Source: Gari tellinella
Taxonomy: Eukaryota > Mollusca > Bivalvia > Cardiida > Psammobiidae
Assembly (NCBI GenBank): GCA_922989275.2
Contig: OV277870.1
Coordinates: forward strand, 33,972,356 to 34,036,355
Direction: 5' to 3'
Length of the DNA: 64,000 nt
The notes beneath the pieces were generated by a model, which made no database searches, had not been told where the DNA came from, and worked only from the letters and a program-made list of their open reading frames with translations. Numbering within the stretch: position 1 is the stretch's first letter; every line of letters begins with the position of its first letter. This document shows positions 54,560 to 64,000 of the stretch, one piece after another. Made by a program: the position numbers and the translations under genes.

Positions 54560-54775
54560 TTCTGTCAGCTCTTTCATTCCCAATTTTCGTCTGCGGAAAA
54601 ATTGTAGTCTGCTGAAAAAATGTCTTCAATTTAATTCCAACCGGATGAAATATTGATTGGAGTGTGAAACCGTTTGGATCCTGATCATACACGGCTTTAC
54701 ATGGCGTCTTATTTGGATCCAAACAGTTTGCTAAAAACAAAGACGATTGCGCCATTGGAATTGAAAGAATTAGGT
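54560..54775. mobile_element. MITE family C copy, diverged
   Basis: ctctttcattcccaattttc, gtctgcggaaaaattgtagt, palindrome at about 54668-54730 with several mismatches, and cgccattggaattgaaagaa at the right. Confidence 0.5.
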
Positions 54776-54779
54776 GGTC

Positions 54780-55280
54780 TCTTAGTAAAGCAGCGTGGAG
54801 ACCTCAAGCTGATTTAATGTTATCTCGTATTACATGCATTTCTGCAGAATATATATTGGCACATGCGTTTTCTGCGGGATCGTTATCTTTGGTGATTTAT
54901 TAAAAATGATCGAATCGTACGCACTTTTCAATTATGTATTAATACAATAAATATTTTGAAATCTTGCAGACTATTTCTCTTGTAGAATTTCATTTTAATG
55001 GAAGCTGGATATAAAAATAGTAACCAATGGATAATCAAGAAAAACGTTATCAGTGAAATGTAGAGTGAACTCGATTGGGCAGTTCTAAAACTGCTTAGTC
55101 GATTTATGAGTAAGAGTAATGAGGATTTGACAATAAGGGGTCCAGAAACCTGTTCTATGATTTAATCTAATGGCATCTACTTTTTTATCTGACTTATGTT
55201 GTCTGTCAATTAAATCCGGTAATTAATTCCTTCCCAATAAAAAGTGGGGTGATGCATTCCTTTTAAATTTGAGACTGGAA
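54780..55280. other. Intergenic/intronic sequence before the satellite, no feature
   Basis: Unremarkable AT-rich sequence leading into the pentanucleotide satellite. No gene. Confidence 0.35.
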
Positions 55281-55282
55281 AT

Positions 55283-58070
55283 TCAATTTTGAGTGGAGTA
55301 CATTGGAGTGGAGTAGAGTGGAGTTGAGTGGAGTGGAATAGAATGGAGTGGAACGGAGTAGAGTTGAGTTGAGTTGAGTGGAGTGGAGTGGATGGAAGTT
55401 GAGTGGAGTAAAGTTGAGAGGAGCGTTGTGGATGGGGGTGGAGTAGAGTGGAGTGGAGTAGGGTGGAGTGGAGTTGAGTTGATTGGAATTGAGTAGAGTG
55501 AAGTGGAGTAAAGTAGAGTAGAGTAAAGTGGAGTGGAGGGGAGGGGAGTACAGTAAGTAGGATTAGTAGACGGTAGAGTGGAGTAGAGTCGAGTGGAGTG
55601 GCGGGGATTATAGTAAAGTGGAGTAGAGTAGAGTAGAGTAAAGTGGAGTGGAGTGGAGGGGAGGGGATTACAGTAAGTAGGATTAGTAGACGGTAGAGTG
55701 GAGTAGGGTCGAGTGGAGTGGAGTGGCGGGGATTATAGTAAAGTGGAGTAGAGTAGAGTAGAGTAAAGTAGAGTAAAGTAGAGTAGAGTAGAATGAAGTG
55801 TAGTGGAGTGGAGTAGAGTAGAGAAGGGTAGAGTTGAGTAGAGTGGAGTAGAGTAGGGTGGAGTAGAATAGAGTAGGGAAGGGTCGAGAAGGGTAGAGTA
55901 GAGTAGGGTAGTGAAGAGTAGAGTAGAGTAGGGAAGATTAGAGTAGAGTAGAGAAGAGTAGGGTAGGGTAACGTGTAATATAGTAGAGTAGAGTAGGGCA
56001 TTGTAGGACGGAGTAGAGTAGAGTAGAGTAGAGTTGGGTGGGGTGGGGTGGGGTGGAGTGGAGTAGAGTAGAGTAAAGTAGCGTAGAGTAGAGTGGAGTG
56101 GAGTAGAGTAGAGTAGAGTAGAGTAGAGTAAAGTAGAGTAGAGTAGCATGGAGTGGAGTGGAGTAGAGTAGAGTAGCGTAGAGTAGAGAAGGGTAAAGTA
56201 GAGTAGAGTATGGTAAGGTTGAGTGGAGTAGAGTATAGTAGGGTGGGGTGGGGTGGGTGGACTGGAGTGGAGTAGAGTAGAGTAGAGTAGCGTGGAGTGG
56301 ATTGTAGTGGAGTAGAGTGGAGTAAAATGGAGTGGAGTAGAGTAGAGTAGAGTAGAGTAGAATGGAGTGAGTGAGTGGAGTGGAGTGGAGACGAGTAGAG
56401 TAGAGTAGAGAATGGTATACGAGAGGAGAGGAGAGGAGAGTGGAGTGGAGTAGAATGGAGTGGAGTGGAGTGGAGACGAGTAGAGTGGAGTGGAGTAGAG
56501 TAGAGTAGCTTGGAGTGGAGTGGAGTAGAGTAGAGTAGCGTAGAATAGAGAAGGGTAAAGTAGAGTAGGGTAAGGTTGAGTGGAGTAGAGTAGAGTAGGG
56601 TGGGGTGGGGTGGGGTGGGTGGACTGGAGTGGAGTAAAGTAGAGTAGAGTAGCGTGGAGTGGATTGTAGTGGAGTAGAGTTGGAGTAAAATGGAATGGAG
56701 TAGAGTAGAGTAGAGTAGAATGGAGTGCGTGGAGTGGAGACGAATAGAGTAGAGTAGAGTAGAGAATGGTATACGATAGGAGAGTGGAGTGGAGTGGAGT
56801 GTAGTGTAGTGGAGTGGAGACGAGTAGAGTGGAGTGGAGTGGATTGGATTGGATTGGAGTAGAGTAGAGTAGAGTAGAGTAGAGTAGAGTAGAGTAGAGT
56901 AGAGTAGAGTAGAGTAGAGTAGAGTAGAGTAGAGTAGAGTAGAGTAGAGTAGAATAGAATAGTGTGGAGTGGAGTGGAGTAGAGTAGAGTAGAGTAAAGT
57001 AGCATGGAGTGGAGTGGAGTGGAGTAGAGTAGAGTAGAGTAGCGTAGAGTAGAGAAGGGTAAAGTAGAGTAGAGTAGGGTAAGGTTGATTGGAGTAGAGT
57101 AGAGTAGGGTGGGATGGGGTGGGTGGACTGGAGTGGAGTGGACTGGAGTGGAGTAGAGTAGAGTAGCGTAGAGTGGATTGTAGTGGAGTAGAGTGGAGTA
57201 AAATGGAGTGGAGTAGAGTAGAGTAGAATGGAGTGAGTGGAGTGGAGTGGAGTGGAGTGGAGACGAGTAGAGTAGAGTAGAGAATGGTATACGAGAGGAG
57301 AGGAGAGTGGAGTGGAGTAGAATGGAGTGGAGTGGAGTGGAGTAGAGTAGAGTGGAGTAGAGTAGAGTAGAGTAGCTTGGAGTGGAGTAGAGTAGAGTAG
57401 AGTAGCGTAGAATAGAGAAGGGTAAAGTAGAGTAGGGTAAGGTTGAGTGGAGTAGAGTAGAGTAGGGTGGGGTGGGGTGGGTGGACTGGAGTGGAGTAGA
57501 GTACAGTAGCGTGGAGTGGATTGTAGTGGAGAAGAGTGGAGTAAAATGGAATGGAATGGAGTGGAGTGGAGTAGAGTAGAGTAGAGTAGAGTAGAATGGA
57601 GTGAGTGGAGTGGAGTGGAGTGGAGACGAGTAAAGTTGAGTAGAGAATGGTATACGAGAGGAGAGTGGAGTGGAGTAGAATGGAGTGGAGTGGAGACGAG
57701 TAGAGTGGAGTGGAGTGGAGTGGAGTGGAGTGGAGTGGAGTAGAGTAGAGTAGAGTAGAGTAGAGTAGAGTAGAGTAGAGTAGAGTAGAGTAGAGTAGAG
57801 TAGAGTAGAGTAGAGTAGAGTAGAGTAGAGTAGAGTAGAGTAGAGTAGAGTAGAGTGGAGTGGAGTGGAGTGGAGTGGAGTGGAGTGGAGTGGAGTGGAG
57901 TGGAGTGGAGCGGGCGGGGCGGGGGCGGGAGCGGGAGCGAGAGTAGAGTAGAGTAGAGTAGAGTATAAGAGTATAATAGAGTAGAGTAGAGTAGAGTAGA
58001 AGAGAGGAGAGGAGAGTAGAGTATAAGAGAGGAGAGTAGAGTAGAGTATAAGAGAGGAGAGGAGAGGAGA
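55283..58070. repeat. Pentanucleotide (GAGTA/GAGTG) satellite with higher-order repeats
   Basis: Almost the entire 2.8 kb is built of 5-bp units gagta and gagtg with variants; the plus strand is nearly free of C. Pure gagta runs lie at about 56856-56950 and 57735-57850, and a gagtg run at 57855-57908. Irregular markers repeat in the same order: ggggtgggtggactggagtg (near 56248, 56610, 57113, 57472) and gaatggtatacga (near 56410, 56764, 57283, 57646). This gives a higher-order unit of about 360 bp, lengthened to about 510 bp once by an inserted run. Since ctact units contain no stop in any frame, long minus-strand frames exist by chance and are not genes. Confidence 0.95.
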
Positions 58071-58399
58071 TGTACATGTTCATGTACGTAGTACTAAACT
58101 GAAAACAGTATGTGAAATCGAAGTTAACACATGTTACTTCTATTGCCATCTTGCAGAATAGTTAATGATATAATTCACGGTGAAAGTCGAGAAAAATGCT
58201 CAAAAGCGATAACGTGTGCGAAAACCTGCCTAGTGGTTTTATGTTGAAATATTGTCAAATTGTATGACTAAGTCTCATTTATCACTGAAACAGACGTTCT
58301 TGCCAGTGCCTAATGAAATGCAGTCAAATCTATGTCGGACAAATTCACTGGAACACCGTATAATACCGAAACACAGATGCTACTAAATCCTTATTGTGC

Positions 58400-58627
58400 T
58401 TTACCCATTTGTGCCCATGATCCCATATATGGGACATAGGCAAACAGTGTAGACTCTGATCAGACGCCGCATTATGCGGCGTCTGATCAGAGTATACACT
58501 GTTTGCTGATAGGAATTTCAATATAAAACAAAATGAAAATGAAAATTTAGACCAGACATCCCTTTGATAAAAATGGACTAATCCAATTTATAAACATGGA
58601 ATAATCCACTGGGTATAAATGGGTTAA
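58400..58627. mobile_element. MITE family F element, well preserved
   Basis: ctttacccatttgtgcccat at the left and gggtataaatgggttaa at the right (TTAA 58624-58627). Perfect palindrome at about 58441-58508 (gactctgatcagacgccgca and mirror), gtttgctgataggaatttca, catccctttgataaaaatgg. Confidence 0.7.
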
Positions 58628-58671
58628 CCCTTTCATTGTCGATGACGCGTTAGCCGACAGTGAAAGGGTTA
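58624..58671. repeat. Miniature terminus-only family C palindrome
   Basis: aaccctttcattgtcg and cgacagtgaaagggtt flank only about 13 bases. This is the two ends of a family C element with the whole interior lost. Shares its TTAA with the end of the family F element on its left. Confidence 0.65.
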
Positions 58672-58769
58672 CATTGTTACGCTGAACTCCAGCTTTAGAG
58701 TAACAAAAGAGCTTAACTATTTCTATTTCTATAGCAAACATGACTCATAATCTGTTCTACTATCAAGTT

Positions 58770-58916
58770 GAAAGTCAATACAGTAACACCTGACAAACCG
58801 TACATACCCCTGTAGATTATATGGCTCCTTGGTGTGACCTATTGATGGGGTCTACACTGTTTGCATAGGATAAGTGTACTCTTTACAAGTACGGTGTTTA
58901 TATGCATGTAATTGCT
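58770..58916. mobile_element. MITE family E copy
   Basis: cctgacaaaccgtacatacc, ggtctacactgtttgcatag, gataagtgtactctttacaa. Abuts the TTAA of the next family C element. Confidence 0.5.
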
Positions 58917-59058
58917 TTAACCCTTTCACTCTCAATGACGACAGGAAGCGCGTTTGGCAAACAGTTTGTATCCTGACGTTACGCGGCGTCTGATCAGGAT
59001 CCGAACTGTTTGACACTCGTATCGATATGTTTTAAGTCATACTACTGGTTACAATGTA
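58917..59058. mobile_element. MITE family C copy
   Basis: TTAA at 58917-58920, ccctttcactctcaatgacg, palindrome at about 58957-59013 with the left arm shortened (tgtatcctgacgttacgcgg), then ctcgtatcgatatgttttaa. Confidence 0.6.
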
Positions 59059-59358
59059 TCATAAGGAGGGAATTTGACTAACAATATGCAAACAGCTTGA
59101 ATCGAGATCAGACGCTGCGTAACGTGGCGTCTGATCTCGATTTAAGCTGTTTATCATTCGTCATTCGTCAGTTTTGGTTTTTCTGTTAAAATGACAAATA
59201 AATGACTTTGAAAAAAAACAACAGACGATGATATTAAGCAGACGATATTGCCGCAGTTAAAAGGTTTGGCATAATGTATTGTTTAAGGAACAGCAGGAAG
59301 CGTTGTTGTGAAGAGGAACTCGTTGTTCGGAGGGTCGTTGTAGGAAGGGAGCACTGTA
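59059..59358. mobile_element. MITE family B copy
   Basis: ataaggagggaatttgacta, palindrome at 59089-59152 (gatcagacgctgcgtaacgt and mirror), aaaaaacaacagacgatgat, and cgttgtaggaagggagcact gta at the right end. Confidence 0.7.
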
Positions 59359-59369
59359 TCCTTGTTCAC

Positions 59370-59620
59370 TCATTCACTCCTAAGACTTCAAATGGACAAT
59401 TCCAATTTCCGATCAAAGCTATCCTATTTTGCATATTTATGGTTGATTTTAACAATATATTGCAAAATGGCAAACAGTGCGTTTACCATGATCAAAGAGC
59501 TCCTGTTCGAGTTCTCTGATCAGAGTCTACACTGTTTGCATAGGGCAAGTGTACACTTCACATGTACATTGTTTGTAAATGATGTGTATACTCGTCACTA
59601 GGGTTGAATATGTTAAATTG
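59370..59620. mobile_element. MITE family E copy, fullest
   Basis: cttcaaatggacaattccaa, tgcaaaatggcaaacagtgc, palindrome at about 59470-59540 centred on gagctcctgttcgagttctc, gcatagggcaagtgtacact, gtatactcgtcactagggtt, gaatatgttaa. Confidence 0.65.
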
Positions 59621-59999
59621 AAGACAACTCTCTTATAGCTAACATTTGTTTCAGTTGGCGGCGTGACACAGAAAATATTCCAATAAGTATCGCTTGTTAA
59701 CTTGGTGGGTAATTTTCAGTAATTGCACAACCGATTTTCCTATACCAGAAATACTACATATAGAAGTACAATAAAACCGCTCTATTACGATCACTTTAAG
59801 AGGTTTACAGGGTTCCAGATAAGGGGCGTAGTTTAAAAACTAAAATACTTCTTTCTGCTTTAAACCTTATGGTGTCACTACTCATTAGAATCGTCTCGAA
59901 CAGACGATTCGAATGAGCAGTTACACCATATCATTTGGTGCTTAAAAATCATTGAGAATTTGTTTGAATTGTTCAGAGCTGTCACTTGGATTGAATATC

Positions 60000-60340
60000 A
60001 TCAATGGTTTTACTACAAAATAGTGACTTGGTGAGCTTTAACTCATTCGTATATATGGTGGAAAAGGCGAATGCTTTCCCAATTAACGCGTTTATGTTAA
60101 AACTATAATGTCCGCTGCAAACAGCTTGTAGCCAGATCAGACGCCGTGTAACCAAGCGTCTGATCAAGCTCTAAACCGTGTTTTCCATTGACACTTAAAA
60201 CATCGTTAACACTGGTACAGTAACTATTCATTTTCTACGTTGTTATCACATTTCGTTTCCGTTTAGTTTCGTTTCACTGCATTTACGTGCAATGTGTTTT
60301 CGTTTCGTTTGCGTTTAAACGGGCAAGAATGACGTCTTCT
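60000..60340. mobile_element. MITE family D copy
   Basis: Contains cccaattaacgcgtttatgt, palindrome at 60117-60178 (cagatcagacgccgtgtaac and mirror), then cgtttcgtttgcgtttaaac and gggcaagaatgacgtcttct at the far end. Confidence 0.6.
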
Positions 60341-61049
60341 AGGTTGCAGCAAACTACACCTGCACGCACTAACGTTCTTCCCATATTAAGAACACCAAGT
60401 TAATGACATGATTTCGGGAGTAACATGTCAAATAACGTGGCTGACATTACGAACAATGTAGACCAATATAAGCCACAGTGCTTTTAACGCATTGTCTGAT
60501 CTGTGTCTGATCTAAATGTTAGCACTCTGTCAAGAAATATTACAAGTATGACATCTTCCACTTGAGACTGCAAATTCAGATCAGTAGCCAACATTTAAAA
60601 TGCTCTCCCAAACCTTGATCTGCATCTGCATTTTTTGAAATGTCAAAGAAAGCATTTTATTGAGGCAAATATCTTTTAGTTTGTACAGGGGATTAATGTT
60701 ATTCTTTCCAAGAAACGATGTCTAGTGCAAGCAGCTTTTGGCCTGATCCGGCTCCAAACTGCTATATACATGTACTGGGATTAAAAACAAATCTTGAATA
60801 TCAACGAAACCTGTCACATTGTACATTTTATTGCGTTGAAATTGAAATTATATTATAAAGAATACCGCTTGTCCTAGTGTAGGAGTATGCTACCATACGT
60901 GATGCTTGGATTAATTATCCCATGCACCATATGGAGTCCTTAAACGCGCCTATTACCCAATAGCAGTATCGTCTGATTCAGCCAAATGATGCCTTTGGCG
61001 TATTATACAAAGTAAAACACGAAATTGAAAATGTAAGTAGTAAACATAC

Positions 61050-61083
61050 CTGCCACGGCTCTGTAGTTTTTGACATCCGCCAT
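61050..61083 (-). CDS. SLC7A4: Possible upstream first coding exon of the SLC7A4-like gene
   Basis: On the minus strand ATG (61083-61081) opens MADVKNYRAVA and ends GGCAG|gtatgt, a good donor in phase 1. The next exon begins GGGCC before its ATG, so the join would read MADVKNYRAVAGAMPGK in frame, lengthening the protein to 647 residues. Phase agreement has a one-in-three chance of being accidental, and the 13.7 kb distance is large. It could equally be a 5' UTR exon, or unrelated. Confidence 0.4.
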
Positions 61084-61499
61084 GCGAATTTTATAAATAT
61101 TACAAGTATTGAAGCACACGACTGCTCTATATCGATACACGCTTGCCTCAGCGATCTGTATCGCCCAAAAGCTTTATTCAGCATCGGCAACTATAGCGCG
61201 CTGGCGACATTATGATAATGCCCACAGACGACAATGGTTAACCATCACCATGCTATAATATCGTCTGCTTAGAAATGTCGTCTGCATTTGATTTTAAATT
61301 TTATCGTATGCCAATTACGTCACAGAAATATCGATACGAATTACACGGCGCCTGATTGTGTATCCTTGCTACCAATACAAGACAACCAAATCGTGTTTAA
61401 CACTATTCAGATCAAGTATGGAAAATTCAATGTTTGTACAAAAATTGTCAAGCTTACTTTAAACGACAATTGAACGAAGCAACATAAATTATCTTTAAA

Positions 61500-61600
61500 G
61501 ACAGATAACTGCTTTATGTAGGAATAACGTAATGCAGAAAGCTCCTTTAGGAGTTTTCCGCTTTACGTTAATCCTACACTAAGTCAACACCAGTTCAACA
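61500..61600. repeat. Fold-back with agctcctttaggagt centre
   Basis: gtaggaataacgtaatgcag plus aaagctcctttaggagtttt plus ccgctttacgttaatcctac forms a hairpin. Similar centre to the family A variant at 27790-28017. Confidence 0.55.
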
Positions 61601-61929
61601 CCGACCTCTATGTGTTTATTTCATTGGCTAATAAAGGTTTGATTGTATTTGGGAAGCAGGGAATTTTCAGATAATTTCCACTGGAGTCTGTTGCTGATTA
61701 TAGACCACTATTTGCAGAAGGCGCTCCCGTCCTTCTTGTTTCATTGGGGCCTGAAATGGTCTCTGTCGTGCGGCCATTATCGATAATTGTACAGAACAGA
61801 ATATAATATTATTGAACATCCATGATGTCACTCTGTAAAACTATAATGGAAATCAGTAATCTCTAATTCTATGCGTAACGCGGCACAGTGTCCTCTTGTT
61901 ACTACAGTAATCACCCCTTAAACCCTCTG

Positions 61930-62272
61930 AGCAATGACTCCCTCCTTACAACAACGATTGACACAGTTCCACAAACAATACAAGTACATGTGTATGTCTA
62001 ACACTTACACTGCTGCAATATGTTCTGCTAAAAATTGTCGTCTGCTATTTTTTCTCAAAGTTACATATTTGTGAACAATTTGACAGAACGAATTATAATG
62101 ACGAGTAAAACACAGCTTGAATCTACTTCAGACGCCGCGTGGCGCGGCGTCTGATGTTGATTCAAGCTGTTTGCAAATGTAAGCCGACCCTCCCCTATAA
62201 CAACTCCCTCCGAACAAAACACAATATTTGTCTCCTTATTGGTTTTGTTGTCGAGAGGGAGCATGTATAGGG
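61930..62272. mobile_element. MITE family B element
   Basis: gactccctccttacaacaac at the left; gcagacgac-type block; palindrome at 62110-62170 (cagacgccgcgtggcgcggc core); ccctataacaactccctccg; gttgtcgagagggagcatgt a at the right. Confidence 0.65.
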
Positions 62273-62335
62273 TTGATTGATTTACACTGTATACGTTAGT
62301 GTTATGGGGCTTTGTAGCGAAAGTGTTAATTAAGA

Positions 62336-62500
62336 AATAATCTATGTTCTACCGTTGTAAAACGGTATTTTACAACGGTTGGGAGTTGTGATGCGCAGGA
62401 ATTGTCCACGAAGCCCGAAGCCCTGTGTGGTCAATTCCTGCGCATCACAACGACCAGCCGTTGTAAAATACCGTTTCACAACGGTAGAACATAGATTATT
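62336..62500. mobile_element. 165-bp fold-back element with self-palindromic arms
   Basis: Arms 62336-62403 and 62433-62500 (68 bp each) are complementary with only a few mismatches around a 29-base loop. Each arm itself contains a palindrome, accgttgtaaaacggta followed by ttttacaacggt, and the inner part gagttgtgatgcgcaggaat. No copy elsewhere in the window and no coding content. Confidence 0.85.
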
Positions 62501-62509
62501 TCGATTTTA

Positions 62510-63520
62510 ACATGACCAGATTTAAAGAAATTAATTAGAAAGGAAATCAAATGTTTAAAACTTATTTCCTCAGCGGATGCAGTTTTTCGACCGAATAACT
62601 GCTCCCGCGGCTTTTACAAGAATCAAACATCCAACAGTAAAGTTACGTACAGCAGAGAATTCGCACACACAATGCACATTTACCGACCCTCCATCTGGCA
62701 GAGAACGTACATTACATAAAACAAGACAGAAAAATAGGGAAATTACAGTAACATGACTGGTTAAAAGTATATGGTCTTTACGTAACACGACACGTCATTT
62801 AACCGCGGGAGGCGAGGGGTAGGGAAGAGCGTTGTAAAACGTTCCAGGTATACCACGATGAGCTTGTTCTATTTTAATAGTGACCAAGACACATGTCATG
62901 TTAGAATATCAAATCAACACGAAAGTGGCAACGTTAGTTATGACGTTCCAACAAAGTTATCCATAAGATTTTGAGTTTAAAATGCAAATTTTAATGCAAG
63001 ACAATTATTTTATAAATGTCATCTTGACCTCTGAATTTATAAACATTGTTTGCTTAACAATGAAGAATAATGTATTCTCCGCTACATACCTCGGATAATT
63101 TCTTGTTATGTTTCTAATAAGAGACATGGAGTCGTATCCCACCTCCTTGAATATTTCTTATTTTCGTTTAACATTGTATTTGTCTTAACCACTTCACCTC
63201 AGTTGGCGTCAAAATGAATCTTTACGAATAGTTTGGAACCTGCTCAGACGCGGAGTAACTCGGAATCTGCTCAGGACACAAACAATTTGACACTGGTATA
63301 TATCAAGTCGTAACCAGCATATTAAAGACCAACAGTGCTCAAATAACACAAATTGTACACTGTTCAAGACTGACTGATACAAATGGAAATTACATGTCAC
63401 GCACGTCTCCTGAGATATTGTTTGGTTAGCAAGTCTGTATCTTACAGAGGACAGAATCGCGGTAATTGAAACCGCAGATAATTAGCGAGCAAATAAAACA
63501 TCACACCTTTACCAGGGAAT
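62510..63520. other. Right-hand flank, no gene
   Basis: Contains one diverged palindrome module at about 63226-63292 (cctgctcagacgcggagtaa and mirror). No recognisable coding block on either strand. Confidence 0.4.
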
Positions 63521-63527
63521 GACGTCA

Positions 63528-63773
63528 TTAACCCTTTCACTCTCAAATTTTCTTGTGAGATTTTTACACCTACACCGTTACATTGTCGTCTGCGTCAATC
63601 AAGTTGTCTGCAATGTCGTTTCAAAGTTCAAATAAGGCAGTATGACTGACGAAGTTTCAAAACGAGTGTCAAACAGCTTTGGTCCTGATCAGACGCCGCG
63701 TTACGCGGCGTCTAATCAGGACCCAAACTGTTTACAAGCGCGCTTTTAAGCGTCATTGAGAGGGAAAGGGTAA
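63528..63773. mobile_element. MITE family C element
   Basis: TTAA at 63528-63531 with ccctttcactctcaa; right end gagagggaaagggtaaac (TTAA mutated). gtctgcgtcaatcaagttgt, palindrome at 63672-63736 (gatcagacgccgcgttacgc and mirror), cgcgcttttaagcgtcattg. Closely related to 46679-46893. Confidence 0.7.
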
Positions 63774-64000
63774 ACAACACCGTATCATGGAAACGATATT
63801 ATAGTAATGAAATGTTCTTTCAATATTGCGTATTTGTGTGAGTTAGTATGTTGTTGCTTACGATAATGTGACAGTAAAATCATGAGCTCATGTTGGTACC
63901 GTCTTCTGTCGCCAGTCTTTAACACCCTAAAGGCACTAACGACGTTGGTCTCTCAAATACAAACGAATAAAAACGAAACGTAAATGCAAGGAATAAATTG

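Noticed and set aside
55210..58149. A 979-residue minus-strand open frame rich in LLYST/LHSTP repeats
   Set aside because: It is a translation of the pentanucleotide satellite. The unit has no stop codon in any frame, so long frames occur by chance; overlapping frames of the same kind are open at 55938-57005 and 55733-56149.

Overview
The window looks like a bivalve mollusc nuclear genome segment. It is AT-rich, with two widely split protein genes, long introns packed with transposable elements, and several repeat types common in molluscs. A heterodont such as Dreissena would fit, but the species is an inference only. There is no sign of prokaryotic organisation, CRISPR or rRNA.

Two host genes are readable, arranged tail to tail. 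(1) Positions 7209-23566 (+) hold a complete seven-exon gene for DFFB/CAD, the caspase-activated DNase of apoptosis. The exons join in phase to 337 residues (CIDE-N, helical linker, HNH/beta-beta-alpha-Me nuclease domain). (2) Positions 32711-47304 (-) hold a four-exon SLC7A4-like cationic amino acid transporter (634 residues). A possible extra upstream coding exon lies at 61050-61083, across a 13.7 kb intron.

Most of the rest is mobile DNA. Positions 1-2840 carry a decayed multicopy 'HEEADT/GCDY' protein gene with an inverted partial copy. A Tc1/mariner fossil lies at 4003-4250. DFFB intron 1 holds a non-LTR retrotransposon interrupted by a 429-bp hAT-type element with an 8-bp target duplication. 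Intron 2 holds a second LINE fragment, a mariner-like TIR pair 3.84 kb apart, and two tandem-repeat elements sharing a 3' end. A tRNA-type SINE lies in intron 6. Positions 55283-58070 are a pentanucleotide satellite with a higher-order period near 360 bp.

The most unusual theme is a palindromic module of about 60 nt (core GATCAGACGCCGCGT and its mirror). It recurs about 30 times, mainly after 23 kb, and sits inside at least five MITE-like backbones whose termini differ: TTAA-flanked CCCTTT ends, TA-flanked CAGTGGAGAAT ends, TACAGC-TTCCCTC ends and others. The window also holds nested insertions with datable order and several fold-back elements that I cannot assign to a known family.
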